Source: Nocardioides luteus
Lineage (GTDB): Bacteria; Actinomycetota; Actinomycetes; Propionibacteriales; Nocardioidaceae
Direction: 5' to 3'
NCBI RefSeq assembly: GCF_000960475.2
Contig: NZ_JZDQ02000013.1
Span: 78,945-142,944 of the forward strand
DNA: 64,000 nt
Positions 7,158 through 16,497 of this stretch are shown piece after piece; position 1 is the first letter of the stretch, and each line of letters begins with the position of its first letter. The translations under genes and the position numbers were made by a program. The notes under the pieces were generated by a model. It was not told the DNA's origin, made no database searches, and worked only from the letters and a program-made list of their open reading frames with translations.

Positions 7158-9011
7158 TCAGAGGGCGATCTCGGGTCTGACTCGTTTGGGCGTCCAGACC
7201 CGTTGCCTCCGGGCGCCGTAGCTGGTCAGCAGCAGCGCGCCGACGAGGAACGCGGCCAGGACCAGGACGTCGGAGAGGACCCGCCCGGAGAGCCCGCCGT
7301 ACATCAGCTGACGCAGCCCGTCGACGGCATAGCTCATCGGCAGTACGTGGTGGAGCGGGTGCAACGGCTCGGGAATCGTCTGCCAGGGGAACGTGCCGCC
7401 GGCGGTGACGAGCTGGACCACCATCAGGACCAGGCCGAGGAACTGGCCCGGCGCCCCGAGGAGCGCGTTGAGCATGTGCACGATCGCGATGAAGGTCGCA
7501 GAGGTGAGCAGCAGGAACCCGAGCGTGCCGATCCAGTTGACCGGGGCGATGTCGACGGCGAGACCGACGACCACGAGCACGAGCACCATCTGCGCGGCGC
7601 CGATGAGTGCGGGGGTGATCCACCCGCCCAGGGCGACCCGGAGCGGGGTCTGGTTGGCGGCCAGCGCGCGGGTCGAGATCGGCCGGACGAGCAGGAAGAG
7701 GACGTACCCACCGATCCAGGCGCCCAGGGCGAGGAAGAACGGCGCGAGCCCGGCCCCGTAGGACGAGGCCTTCGCCTCGGAGATCGAGTCGATCGCGACC
7801 GGGTCGGCGATCGTCGAGGCGATCTGGTCGCGCAGCTCCTCGTCGGTGGCCGGCGCCTGGGCGACGCCGTCCTGCAGCCCCTTCTTCAGGTCGCCGGCAC
7901 CGGTGGCGAGCTTCGCGGCACCGTCGCGCAGCGTGGTCGCGCCGGTGCTGAGCTCACCGGCACCGTCGGCCGCCTGGGAGATCCCGGCCACCAGAGCGGG
8001 CATCGCCGCGGCCAGCTGCTCGTTGCCGTCGGCGACATGGTCGGCGCCGGTGGCGAGGTCGTTCAGCTGGCCGGAGACGTCGCCGACGCGCTGGTCGACC
8101 CGATCGAGCGGGGCGGCCCCGCGGTCGTAGATGGCCAGCACCTCGGCGCGCTGCTGCTCGTCCAGCCCTTGCGCCTCGAGCCGGGCGTCCAGGTCGGCGC
8201 GGTTCGCGTCGTAGGCGGCGACGGCGTCGTCGACGGCGGTCGCGGCCCGCTGCCCGGTGGCCGCGATCTCCCCGTTCGCGTCGGCGACCTTGCGGGCGCC
8301 GGTGGCGAGGTCACGCGTCTTGGCGGGCAGGTCGGTGACCTTGCCCTCGATGGTGTCGAGGCCGTCCTCGAGGTCGCCCGCTCCGGTGGCCAGCTTCCCG
8401 GCACCGTCGCGGAGCGAGACCGCGCCCTTCTCCAGCTTCGCGGCACCGTCGGCGGCCTTGACGAGGCCCGAGCGGAGGTCGGAGATGCCGAGCAGGAAGT
8501 TGGCCGCGGCCTGCTCGGAGACCTCGCTGGCGATGGCGTCGCGGACCTTGTCGGTGACGTTGGTAGCGATCGTGGTGGACAGGTAGGAGTTGGCGTCGTT
8601 GGTGATGACCTGGATCTGCGCCTGCTTCGGGTCGAGCCGCTCCGCGCCGGTCAGCGTCCGGGAGAAGCCCTCCGGGATGCGCAGGGCGAAGTAGTAGTCA
8701 CCCTCGCGGATGTCCTTCTCCGCCGTGGCCGTGGTGGTCTCCGTCCAGTCGAAGTCGCCCGACTTCAGGAGCTTGTCGGCGACCTGGCGCCCGGCGTCGA
8801 TCTCGGTGCCGTCGGTGGTGGTGGCACCGGTGTCCTCCACGATCAGCGCCGCGGGGAGCTCGTCGAAGTGGGCGTACGGATCGTGGTTGGCGTAGAGGTA
8901 GAGGCCGGCGTAGAGCGTGGGCACGACGATCAGCGCCACGATGACGATCTTGGCCAGGCGGCCGGCCGTGATCCGGCGCAGCTCGGTCAGAGCGATACGC
9001 AGCGAGTTCAT
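7158..9011 (-). CDS. YhgE/Pip domain membrane protein (ABC-2 type export family)
   Basis: 617 residues. One N-terminal helix (KIVIVALIVVPTLYAGLYLY) precedes a large extracytoplasmic region with repeated small-residue units (KLATGAGDL-like, several copies between about 190 and 400) typical of YhgE/Pip proteins. Five C-terminal membrane helices follow, of ABC-2 type. Related proteins include phage-infection protein and the ESX-linked YueB. The start at 9011 has GGAGGAAGC upstream and overlaps the preceding stop (ATGA), so it is coupled to a degenerate ATPase. The substrate is unknown. Confidence 0.8.
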   Translation of the reverse strand: MNSLRIALTELRRITAGRLAKIVIVALIVVPTLYAGLYLYANHDPYAHFDELPAALIVEDTGATTTDGTEIDAGRQVADKLLKSGDFDWTETTTATAEKDIREGDYYFALRIPEGFSRTLTGAERLDPKQAQIQVITNDANSYLSTTIATNVTDKVRDAIASEVSEQAAANFLLGISDLRSGLVKAADGAAKLEKGAVSLRDGAGKLATGAGDLEDGLDTIEGKVTDLPAKTRDLATGARKVADANGEIAATGQRAATAVDDAVAAYDANRADLDARLEAQGLDEQQRAEVLAIYDRGAAPLDRVDQRVGDVSGQLNDLATGADHVADGNEQLAAAMPALVAGISQAADGAGELSTGATTLRDGAAKLATGAGDLKKGLQDGVAQAPATDEELRDQIASTIADPVAIDSISEAKASSYGAGLAPFFLALGAWIGGYVLFLLVRPISTRALAANQTPLRVALGGWITPALIGAAQMVLVLVVVGLAVDIAPVNWIGTLGFLLLTSATFIAIVHMLNALLGAPGQFLGLVLMVVQLVTAGGTFPWQTIPEPLHPLHHVLPMSYAVDGLRQLMYGGLSGRVLSDVLVLAAFLVGALLLTSYGARRQRVWTPKRVRPEIAL

Positions 9012-9661
9012 GCTTCCTCCGTCGGGCCGATGGTGAACGTACGCACTCCGGCCGGGATCACCGCGGCGGGACTGGCGGTGACCAGGACCCCGGGCTTGGG
9101 CGCTGCCCCGGCGAGATCCTCCGCGATGGCGAGCCAATCCCCGACCGGCAGGCCGAGCCGCTCGGGATAGGTGAGGACGAGGAACCGGGTTCCGGGACGC
9201 ATCGCCGCCATCCGACCGAGGATCTCCAGGCGCGGTCCGGGCGCGACGGCCTCGGTGGTGATGTCGGTCGCGAGGTCGTACCTCCCGAGCCAGTGGTCGA
9301 TGACCGACCCGCTCGGCTTCTGCCTCGCCATGGCGAGCTCCTCACCGAGGATCGTACGGAACGACACCATCTCGTCCGGCTCGGAGACTCCCGGCACGTC
9401 GACGAGCGCGACCGCGCCCTGCAGGACCCGCGGCGAGGCGTCCCCGTCCAGCGCGACCCTGCCGGCATCCAGCCGCAGCCGGCCCGCCAGCGCGAGCGCC
9501 AGCGACGTGTGGCCGCCTCCCGGCGGACCGATCGCCACCGCGACCTCTCCCTCGCGCAACGTCAGCGACGTCGCCGGCAGCAGATCCCGGACTCCCTGCC
9601 GAGCACGTACGCCGGTGGCCCGCAGCGTCGTGGCCTTCTCGTCGACCGCCTCTTCGCTCAT
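9008..9661 (-). CDS. degenerate ABC-type ATPase partner of the YhgE/Pip protein
   Basis: 217 residues laid out like an ABC ATPase (TSLTLREGEVAVAIGPPGGG, about 31-50). The P-loop reads GPPGGGHTS with His51 where Lys is expected. No LSGGQ signature and no clear Walker B are visible, although DVPGVSEPDE and FLVLTYPE occupy the corresponding region. It is 4-bp coupled to the YhgE/Pip gene, so it likely forms a complex with it. Whether it hydrolyses ATP is doubtful. Confidence 0.6.
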   Translation of the reverse strand: MSEEAVDEKATTLRATGVRARQGVRDLLPATSLTLREGEVAVAIGPPGGGHTSLALALAGRLRLDAGRVALDGDASPRVLQGAVALVDVPGVSEPDEMVSFRTILGEELAMARQKPSGSVIDHWLGRYDLATDITTEAVAPGPRLEILGRMAAMRPGTRFLVLTYPERLGLPVGDWLAIAEDLAGAAPKPGVLVTASPAAVIPAGVRTFTIGPTEEA

Positions 9662-9713
9662 GCTCGAACCCTGTCATCAAATGCGGCCGATGAGGGACAC
9701 AGACACGAAGCGC

Positions 9714-11057
9714 CTACGGCGCGGTCACCTCGGCCGCGGCGCGCTCGCCCGCACGGACCGCACCGTCCATGTAGCCGGACCAGTAGGTCGATGTCTCGGT
9801 TCCCGCCCAGTGGACGCGGCCGAACGGCGTGCGGATCTGGTCCCCGAACCGGTACGTCGCCCCGAGCCCGGGATTGGCCACCGGGCCGCCGTATGACCAG
9901 CGTTCGTGCGTCCAGTCGTGCTCGGTGTAGTCGATCGGCTCGAGCGCTTCCGGGCCGAACAGCCGCGCGAACCCCTCCAGCACGCCCCGCCTGCGCTCCT
10001 CGAACGGCCGGTTTCCCCAGTCCGCCCAGGTCGCGCCGCCGACGAAGGCCAGCAGCACGCCGGGACTCCCGTCGGCGGGGCAGTTGTCGAAGGCCACCCG
10101 CACCGGCGCGACGTCGGAGATGCCGAAACCGTTGAGGCCCTTCTCCCGCCAGAACGGCTTCTCGTACACCGCATCGCACTTCATCAGCGCACCCATGAAG
10201 TGTCGCTGCAGCAGCTGCAGCCGCTTGGGCGGCAGCAGCGGGGCCCAGTCGATCTGGGTGATCAGCGGCGGCGGCGCCGCCACGATGACCCGGGCCGCGC
10301 TGACCTGCCCGCGGTCGGTGGTGACGACCGCCCGGTCGGCGAGCTGCTCGATGCGCCGGACCGGCGCCGAAAGCGCCACGATGTCGCCGAGCCGCTCGGC
10401 CAGCCGCAGCGGGATGAGCTGGGACCCACCGACGATGCGCGAGTCCTGGGCCCCGTTCTCGGTGCCGGAGGACCGCTCGAAGGTGCCGGGGTTCTGCTCG
10501 TTGCCGGCGGTGGCGAGGTACCAGAGCATGAACAGCAGCGAGACGTCGCGGGCATCCGCGCCGAGCAGCGGCTGCAGGTAGACCTCGAGCAGCTTGGCGG
10601 TGTCGGGGTTGACCGTGTTCTGCCCCACCCAGTCGTGCAGTGACGTCGAGTCCCACTCGGCCGCCTTCGCCGCCAGCCACGGCGCGTCGACCGGCACGTC
10701 CTTGGACATCTGGTCCAGCTGCAGCTGCAGGCGGCCGGCGTCGGGCAGGATCAGCGGGTCGGGCGGGACGGTGCCCTGGTAGGTCTGCCGGATGCCCCGG
10801 GAGACGTAGACGCTGTCGCCGGCGGTGTGCTCCTTGAACGTCCGGATGCCCAGCTCGTCGCAGAGCCCCAGGACGTGGTCCTGGGTCGGGCCGACGAAGG
10901 CGCCACCCGCCTCGATGACCGACCCGTCCGCGAGCTCATGGTTGAGGACCCGGCCACCGACCCGGTCGCGTGCCTCGAGCACCACCACCGAGCGGCCCTT
11001 CGCGGCCACCTCCCGTGCGGCGACCAGTCCCGAGATGCCTCCGCCGACGACCACCAC
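9714..11057 (-). CDS. flavin monoamine oxidase family protein (apparent 5' frameshift)
   Basis: 447 residues from the GTG at 11057. FAD-binding motif VVVGGGISGLVAAREVAAKG, then EARDRVGGR, and the C-terminal flavin site VHWAGTETSTYWSGYMDGAV typical of monoamine oxidases. These enzymes oxidise primary amines to aldehydes, making ammonia and H2O2. The natural N-terminus is probably upstream: a Tat signal in another frame begins at 11193, and one extra base in a C-run near 11100-11110 would explain the break. It lies in an operon behind a flavin monooxygenase gene. As sequenced, the enzyme would lack export or not be made. Confidence 0.7.
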   Translation of the reverse strand: MVVVGGGISGLVAAREVAAKGRSVVVLEARDRVGGRVLNHELADGSVIEAGGAFVGPTQDHVLGLCDELGIRTFKEHTAGDSVYVSRGIRQTYQGTVPPDPLILPDAGRLQLQLDQMSKDVPVDAPWLAAKAAEWDSTSLHDWVGQNTVNPDTAKLLEVYLQPLLGADARDVSLLFMLWYLATAGNEQNPGTFERSSGTENGAQDSRIVGGSQLIPLRLAERLGDIVALSAPVRRIEQLADRAVVTTDRGQVSAARVIVAAPPPLITQIDWAPLLPPKRLQLLQRHFMGALMKCDAVYEKPFWREKGLNGFGISDVAPVRVAFDNCPADGSPGVLLAFVGGATWADWGNRPFEERRRGVLEGFARLFGPEALEPIDYTEHDWTHERWSYGGPVANPGLGATYRFGDQIRTPFGRVHWAGTETSTYWSGYMDGAVRAGERAAAEVTAP

Positions 11058-11076
11058 GTCGACCGCCGACGGCAGC

Positions 11077-11193
11077 TCACCGGCTCGGCCCTTGGGCGCG
11101 GCGGAGGCGGGCAGCGCTCGCTCCGGTGGCGGTCAGTGCACCCGTTGCCGCGATGCCACCCAGCAGTCCGCGGCGGCTCAGACTCGACCTCAT
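11077..11193 (-). pseudogene. orphan Tat signal peptide, out of frame with the monoamine oxidase
   Basis: A 38-codon frame starts with ATG at 11193 after AAGGGA and reads a twin-arginine signal (SLSRRGLLGGIAATGALTAT). It stops at 11077, 19 bp before the oxidase frame becomes readable. Removing one C from the run after GCTG would give a signal ending in Ala-rich sequence that continues into KGRAGELPSAVDVVVVGGG. It is most simply the 5' end of the oxidase gene, broken by an indel or a sequencing error. Confidence 0.6.
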
Positions 11194-11211
11194 CTGCTCG
11201 TCCCTTCTCGC

Positions 11212-12363
11212 TCAGGCCGTCGCGGTCAGCTGCTTGCTCAACACCTTGGCGATGCGCTTGGCATCGATGGCGATCTCGCGGAACATCCCGCTGATCGGGT
11301 TGGAGTAGCCGATGAAGTGGAGGTTCGGCGCGCCGGCCGGGGTCGCGGTGCCGGACACGACGGGGTTGCCGGGCGCGTCGAGCACACCGAGGTGGCCGAC
11401 GAGCGGCTCGAGGCCACGCCGGTAGCCCGCGGCGACGATGACCGCGTCGGGCGCGATCTCGGTGCCGTCGGCGAGCAGCACCTTGTCCCCCTCGAAGCCG
11501 GCCAGGGCGGCGACCGGTTCGACCTTCCCCGCCAGGACCGCGTCGACCAGGCCGACGTCGAGGATCGGGATCTCGCCCCGTCGCGCCCGGGTGATCACGC
11601 CCTTGCCCGGGTCGGCCAGGCCGTACGCCGACAGGTCCGGCACCTGCAGCTTGCGGGTCACCTCCGCCAGAGCGTCGCCGACCACCGTCGGCACCCGGCG
11701 CAACAGCACGCTGGTCGCCTGCGTCGGGATCGGGCCGACGGCCCGACGCATGATGTGCGGCGGCGTACGGACGGCGAGCCGCACCCGCTCCGCACCGTGC
11801 TCGGTCAGGTCGACCGCGATCTCGGCTCCGGTGTTGCCCGGACCGACCACCAGCACGTCCTTGCCCGCGTACGGCCTGCCGTTGCGGTAGCGGCTCGCGT
11901 GCAGCAGCTCGCCGGTGAAATCGTCGACCCCGGGCACGTCGGGCATGACCGGGGTGTGGTTGTAGCCGGTGGCGACCACCACCGCGTCGGCGTGCACGTC
12001 GCCCTGCGGCGAGCGCAGCAGCCAGCCCCGCTCGTCGCGCTCGACCCGCTCGACGGTGACGCCGGTGCGGATGTCGAGGCCGTGGTGCGCGGCGTACGCC
12101 TCGAGGTAGCGGACGACGCCGTCGCGCGACACCCAGCTGCCCTCCGAGCGCGGCATCGGCATCCCCGGCAGCCCGGACAGCCACCGGACCGTGTGCAGGT
12201 GGAGCCTGTCGTAGTGGTTCCGCCAGCTGGAGGCGACGTCGTCGGCGCGCTCGAGCACGACGGCGTCCACGCCCTTCGCGCGCAGTGCCGCAGCGGCGGC
12301 CAGTCCAGCGGGCCCGGCGCCGATGACGGCGACCGGGGAGGTGGTGGGGACCTGGTGCGACAT
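11212..12363 (-). CDS. flavin-containing monooxygenase (FMO/YUCCA-like)
   Basis: 383 residues. FAD site VAVIGAGPAGLAAAAALRAKG (about 10-30), FMO fingerprint FTGELLHASRY (F-x-G-x3-H-x3-Y), NADPH site VVGPGNTGAEIA, and a C-terminal DAVIVAAGYRRGL. This class uses NADPH and O2 to oxygenate N, S or carbonyl substrates. It is divergent from a TetR gene, and upstream of the monoamine oxidase by 18 bp to the Tat start, so the three form one regulated unit. Amine or indole-derived substrates are a guess from the pairing. Confidence 0.8.
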   Translation of the reverse strand: MSHQVPTTSPVAVIGAGPAGLAAAAALRAKGVDAVVLERADDVASSWRNHYDRLHLHTVRWLSGLPGMPMPRSEGSWVSRDGVVRYLEAYAAHHGLDIRTGVTVERVERDERGWLLRSPQGDVHADAVVVATGYNHTPVMPDVPGVDDFTGELLHASRYRNGRPYAGKDVLVVGPGNTGAEIAVDLTEHGAERVRLAVRTPPHIMRRAVGPIPTQATSVLLRRVPTVVGDALAEVTRKLQVPDLSAYGLADPGKGVITRARRGEIPILDVGLVDAVLAGKVEPVAALAGFEGDKVLLADGTEIAPDAVIVAAGYRRGLEPLVGHLGVLDAPGNPVVSGTATPAGAPNLHFIGYSNPISGMFREIAIDAKRIAKVLSKQLTATA

Positions 12364-12381
12364 GCCACGCCTCTCTCAAAC

Positions 12382-12410
12382 CTGAACATGAGTCATATTT
12401 TCGTTACACT
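12382..12410 (+). promoter_or_regulatory. promoter of the TetR gene, leaderless
   Basis: CTGAAC (12382-12387), a 17-bp spacer, and TACACT (12405-12410) with the ATG 8 bp downstream would place transcription start at or beside the start codon. The A/T-rich gap with the divergent monooxygenase gene is also where the TetR operator should lie. Confidence 0.45.
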
Positions 12411-12417
12411 ATGTGGC

Positions 12418-13075
12418 ATGTCCGCAGCGAGCACAACCCCCAGCACCGGGAGCCGGACGGATCGCAGAGCGCCGGCACAGCGGCGCAGCCGGGAACGGGT
12501 CGCGAAGATCCTGGACGCGGCGGCCGGGCTGGTCGTGTCGGAGGGGGTCGACGCTCAGCACCCGCCGGATCTCTGACGCTGCCGGGGTCCCGGTGGCCTC
12601 GATCTATCAGTACTTCGCCGACAAGGAGGAGATCATCCTCGAGCTGGTGAAGCGCGACACCGAGGAGATGGACGCACACGTCGCGGAGACCGTCGCCGCG
12701 CTCGAGACGCTGAGCATCCGATCCGTCGTCACGACGACCATGCAAGCCTTCCTCGACGTCTACGCGCGGCGCAAGGAGTTCGTCGCCATCTACTTCCGCG
12801 GACGCACCAACCCCGCCGTCATCGAGTTCTGCCGCGAGCACAACGTCCGGATCGCCGAGGCCCTGTTCGCGGTGATGACCGAGGCTGGTCTGCTGTCCGA
12901 GGAGGCCGATCTCGCCCGAGGGCTGCTCGCGGTCGAGATCGGCGACCGGGTGCTGGAGTGGGCCTTCCGCGAGGGCTACACCGCCGACCAGAGGGTCGTC
13001 GACGACGGCATCGAGATCCTGGTCGGCTACCTCGAGCGGTTCGCCAACCAGATCGGTCGCACGGCGTCCGGCTGA
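12418..13075 (+). pseudogene. TetR-family regulator, frameshifted in the DNA-binding domain
   Basis: The first frame (12418-12576) reads to SEGVDA and then into nonsense and a stop. The second frame resumes with LSTRRISDAAGVPVASIYQY and continues through the full ligand-binding domain to 13075. Joined, they give a normal TetR protein of about 220 residues with SEGVDALSTRRIS at the seam, so a 2-bp loss near 12561 is the simplest explanation. It is divergent from the flavin monooxygenase gene and presumably its repressor. As sequenced it would be inactive. Confidence 0.65.
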
Positions 13076-13079
13076 GCGG

Positions 13080-14231
13080 TCAGCGCCCGTCGATACGCTG
13101 CCCGGCCCGCCAGGTCTCGGCGACCAGGGGCACGCCGGGCCGGTAGGCCAGGTGCACGTGGGACGGAGCGTCGAGAACGGCGAAGTCGGCGGCCGCGCCG
13201 GCGCTCAGGTGTCCGACGTCGGTCCGGTCGAGGGCGGCGGCACCACCGGCGGTCGCGGCCGACACGGCCTCGCTCGGCGTCATGCCCATGTCGCGTACGG
13301 CGAGGGCGATGCAGAACGGCAGCGAGCTGGTGAAGCACGAGCCCGGGTTGCAGTCCGACGCCAGCGCCACCCGGACACCGGCGTCGATCAGACGACGGGC
13401 ATCGACGTACGGATGGCGGGTCGAGAACTCCACGCCGGGCAGCAGGGTGGCGACGGTGCCCGACTGGGCGAGCGCGTCGACGTCGGCGTCGCTGAGATAG
13501 GTGCAGTGGTCGACCGCCACCAGGCCGAGCTCGCAGGCCAGCTGGACGCCGCCGCCGTAGGTGAGCTGGTTGGCGTGCAGCCGGCCCTTCAGGCCGACGG
13601 CCGCCCCGGCCGCCAGGACCGCCCTGGCCTGGTCGACGTCGAAGGCACCGCGTTCGCAGAAGGCGTCGATCCAGCTGGCGTACGGCCGCGCGGCCTCGAG
13701 CATCGGGCCGGTGACCAGCGCGACGTAGTCCTCCGCACTGATCCCCTCCGGCACGACGTGGGCGCCGAGGAACGTCGTCTCCTCGGTGAACTGCCGCGCC
13801 ACCGCCAGGGAGCGTGCCTCGTCGGCGACGCTCAGGCCGTAGCCGCTCTTGATCTCCAGGGTCGTGGTGCCCTGCCGACGCATCTCGGCCACGAGCCGTG
13901 CGACGTGGGCGGTGAGCTCCGCATCGCCGGCCTCGCGGGTCGCGCGCACCGTCGTACGGATGCCGCCGGCGGCGTAGCTCTCCCCCGCCATGCGCGCGGC
14001 GAACTCGGCCGAGCGGTCGCCGGCGAAGACGAGGTGGCTGTGGGAGTCGACGAACCCGGGGATGACGGCACGCCCGCCCACGTCGTACGCCGCGTCGGCG
14101 GCGGGTGCCTCGGCGGCGGGCCCCACCCACGCCACCCGGCCGTCCTCGACGACGAACGCGGCCTGCTCCATCACCGTTCCGGCGGCGTCACCGACGAAGA
14201 GCTCGCCGATGCCGGTGACCAACGTGCTCAT
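13080..14231 (-). CDS. hutI: imidazolonepropionase
   Basis: 383 residues of the amidohydrolase superfamily. Metal and substrate residues are visible in [12 protein letters not shown] (HxH), [16 protein letters not shown] and [16 protein letters not shown]. HutI opens imidazolone-5-propionate to N-formimino-L-glutamate, the third step of histidine breakdown. The ATG overlaps the stop of the M20 amidohydrolase gene (ATGA), so the two are co-translated. A hut palindrome lies 56 bp before the first gene of this pair. Length is close to the usual 400. Confidence 0.92.
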   Translation of the reverse strand: MSTLVTGIGELFVGDAAGTVMEQAAFVVEDGRVAWVGPAAEAPAADAAYDVGGRAVIPGFVDSHSHLVFAGDRSAEFAARMAGESYAAGGIRTTVRATREAGDAELTAHVARLVAEMRRQGTTTLEIKSGYGLSVADEARSLAVARQFTEETTFLGAHVVPEGISAEDYVALVTGPMLEAARPYASWIDAFCERGAFDVDQARAVLAAGAAVGLKGRLHANQLTYGGGVQLACELGLVAVDHCTYLSDADVDALAQSGTVATLLPGVEFSTRHPYVDARRLIDAGVRVALASDCNPGSCFTSSLPFCIALAVRDMGMTPSEAVSAATAGGAAALDRTDVGHLSAGAAADFAVLDAPSHVHLAYRPGVPLVAETWRAGQRIDGR

Positions 14232-15415
14232 CGAGCCAGCTCCGCGAGCGTGTCAGCGAGGGCCTCGACACCGGCGAGGCAGTCGGCCATCTCGGCGTGC
14301 TCCTCGGGTGAGTGCGAGATGCCGGTGGGGTTGCGGACGAAGAGCATCGCGGTCGGGATGCCCGCGGTCGACAGGATGCCGGCGTCGTGTCCTGCCTGGG
14401 TCGGGATGATCGGCCAGCCACCGGGCGCGGCGATCCGAGCCGCCAGGTCGGGGTCGAAGTCGACCGCGGCCGACAGCGACTCGGCGGTCACGGTGACGCT
14501 GGTCCGGTCGAGACCGGCCCGCTCGCCGGCGCGCTTCTCGAGGGTCGCGACCAGATCGCCGAGCATCGCGTCGTTCTCGCAGCGGGCGTCGAGCCAGGCG
14601 GCGACACGTGAGGGCACCGCGTTGGTGCCGTTGGGGGTGGCCTCGATCCGGCCGAAGGTGGCGCGCTGCCCGGTGCGGCGGGCCTCCTCGTCCGCGGCGA
14701 GCGCGGTCATCGCGAACGTCAGCATCGGGTCGCGCCGGTCCTCCATGCGGGTGGCGCCGGCGTGGTTGGCCTCGCCGTCGAAGTCGAAGCGCCAGCGACC
14801 GTGCGGCCAGATCCCGCTGGCGACGCCGACCGCGGCGTCGCGGTCGATGAGGTTGCGGCCCTGCTCGACGTGGAGCTCGACGTAGCAGCCGACGCGGTCC
14901 AGCCAGGCGGACCGGCCGAGCGCCGGCTCGAGGCCCGCATCGGCCATGACCTCCTCGAGCGGTCGTCCGCCACGATCGCGCAGGGCCCGCGCCTGGTCGG
15001 GCGTCGTCAGACCGGTCGCGAGCTGGGAGCCGAGGCAGCCGAGCCCGTAGCGGGAGCCCTCCTCGTCGGCGAAGACGCCGATCGCGATCGGGCGGCGCGG
15101 GTGGAACCCTCGCTCCGTCAGCACGTCGACGGCCGCGAGGGAGGAGACCACCCCGAGCGGTCCGTCGTACGCCCCGCCGTCGAGAACGCTGTCCAGATGC
15201 GACCCGGTGAGCACGGCGTCGTCGCCGCTCCCCCACCAGGCGACCAGGTTGCCGTTGCCGTCACGCTCGAGCTCGAGTCCCCGCCGGGCGCACTCCTCGG
15301 CGAACCAGGAGCGCAGCTCCATCTCGGCGGAGGTGTAGGGCTGACGGAAGTAACCCTGGGACGAGGCGGATCTGCCCACCGGGGCGATGTCGGCCCACAT
15401 GCGCTCGAACGTCAT
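14228..15415 (-). CDS. M20-family amidohydrolase (allantoate/N-carbamoyl amino acid hydrolase type), hut-linked
   Basis: 395 residues. Dinuclear metal ligands appear in [38 protein letters not shown] and the C-terminal [15 protein letters not shown]. Family members cleave N-acyl or N-carbamoyl amino acids and allantoate. No HutG (N-formylglutamate deformylase) gene is in the window although HutF, which makes N-formylglutamate, is. Streptomyces hut clusters have a similar M20 gene next to hutU/hutF/hutI. I infer that it removes the formyl group from N-formyl-L-glutamate. Function beyond family is inference. Confidence 0.8.
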   Translation of the reverse strand: MTFERMWADIAPVGRSASSQGYFRQPYTSAEMELRSWFAEECARRGLELERDGNGNLVAWWGSGDDAVLTGSHLDSVLDGGAYDGPLGVVSSLAAVDVLTERGFHPRRPIAIGVFADEEGSRYGLGCLGSQLATGLTTPDQARALRDRGGRPLEEVMADAGLEPALGRSAWLDRVGCYVELHVEQGRNLIDRDAAVGVASGIWPHGRWRFDFDGEANHAGATRMEDRRDPMLTFAMTALAADEEARRTGQRATFGRIEATPNGTNAVPSRVAAWLDARCENDAMLGDLVATLEKRAGERAGLDRTSVTVTAESLSAAVDFDPDLAARIAAPGGWPIIPTQAGHDAGILSTAGIPTAMLFVRNPTGISHSPEEHAEMADCLAGVEALADTLAELAR

Positions 15416-15470
15416 GACCCGAGTCCATCGGGATCCGGGTCGCGAGGCAAGGGCTCGGACCGGGTGAACT

Positions 15471-15486
15471 GTCCGGTATCCCAGAC
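15471..15486. promoter_or_regulatory. hut palindrome 1 (before M20 amidohydrolase-hutI)
   Basis: GTCCGGTATCCCAGAC differs at two positions from the 16-bp palindrome GTCTGGGATCCCAGAC shared by four sites in the hut region. It lies 56 bp upstream of the M20 gene start. Probable operator of the IclR regulator at 24388-25140. Confidence 0.65.
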
Positions 15487-15511
15487 ATCCCGTCGGAGCG
15501 GCCTATGCGGA

Positions 15512-15550
15512 CAGCGGCATCGCGGGCCCCGAGGACCCGCGATGCCGCTG
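15512..15550 (-). terminator. terminator hairpin after the hut ABC importer operon
   Basis: A perfect 15-bp stem (CAGCGGCATCGCGGG and its complement) with a 9-nt loop, 20 bp past the substrate-binding protein stop. There is no U-run, as is common in actinobacteria. Confidence 0.7.
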
Positions 15551-15569
15551 CTGTGAGACGTGCCGGAGA

Positions 15570-16478
15570 CTAGGCCAGACCCTGCTCCGACAAGAACGCG
15601 GTCGCCACGTCCTCGGCGTCCTTCTTGTCCACGATGACCTGCGCGACCAGCGTTGCCAGCGTCTCCGTGTCGAGCTCGGCCGAGACCGCGTCGAGCGCCT
15701 GGGAGACCTTGTCGTCGGCCTTCGCCTCGGCGATCAGCGGAACGACGTTCTCCGCCGGGAAGAGGCTCTCCGGGTCCTCAAGCATGACGAACCCGTTCTC
15801 CTGGATCGACGGGTCGGTGGTGAACAGGTCCGCCGCGTCCACCTGCCCGTTCTTGAGGGCCTGAACGGTCAACGGACCGCCGGCGTCGAGTGCGCGGAAA
15901 GTGCCGAACTCGACGCCGTAGACGTCGGCCAGACCCTTGACCCCCTGGCGCCGCGTCTTCCACTCCGGCGGGCCGCCGAGGGTCAGCTCGTCAGCGACGT
16001 CGGCGAGGTCGCCGATGGACTTCAGGGAGTACTTGTCCGCCGTCGCCTTGGTGACCGCGACGACGTCCTTGTCCTCCGCCGACGACATCGTCAGCACCGA
16101 GAGGTCCTTGGGCGCCGCGGCCGTCAGCGCCTTGTAGACCGACTCGGAGTCGGTGGCGGTGGCGTCCTCGTCGAAGTAGTGCAGGAGCGCACCCGTGTAC
16201 TCCGGGATCAGGTCGATGGAGCCGTCCTGGAGGGCCGGGACGTACGCCTCGCGACTGCCGATGTTCAGGTTCTTCTTGACCTCGACGCCCTTGGCCTCCA
16301 GCGCGCCCGCGTAGATCTCGGCGATCAGGGCGCTCTCCGGGAAGTCGGCGGAACCGACGGTGATGGTGCCCTTCTCGTCGCCTCCGGCGGCATCGGTCGC
16401 CAACGGGTCGCCGCTGCCGCATCCGGCGAGCAGTGCGGCCGAGGCCGCGACGGCGAGGTAGATCTTCATTCTGTGCAT
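15570..16478 (-). CDS. ABC importer substrate-binding lipoprotein (QAT family), hut-linked
   Basis: 302 residues with a lipoprotein signal (AVAASAALLAGCGSG) and an OsmF/ProX-type binding domain (GTITVGSADFPESALIAEIY, then LIPEYTGALLHYF). The family binds quaternary amines, proline or histidine. As last gene of an ATPase-permease-permease-binding protein operon inside the hut regulon, histidine or a related imidazole is the most likely ligand. AGAGGAAG precedes the ATG. A strong hairpin follows. Confidence 0.78.
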   Translation of the reverse strand: MHRMKIYLAVAASAALLAGCGSGDPLATDAAGGDEKGTITVGSADFPESALIAEIYAGALEAKGVEVKKNLNIGSREAYVPALQDGSIDLIPEYTGALLHYFDEDATATDSESVYKALTAAAPKDLSVLTMSSAEDKDVVAVTKATADKYSLKSIGDLADVADELTLGGPPEWKTRRQGVKGLADVYGVEFGTFRALDAGGPLTVQALKNGQVDAADLFTTDPSIQENGFVMLEDPESLFPAENVVPLIAEAKADDKVSQALDAVSAELDTETLATLVAQVIVDKKDAEDVATAFLSEQGLA

Positions 16479-16497
16479 GGGTGTGCTTCCTCTCGGG

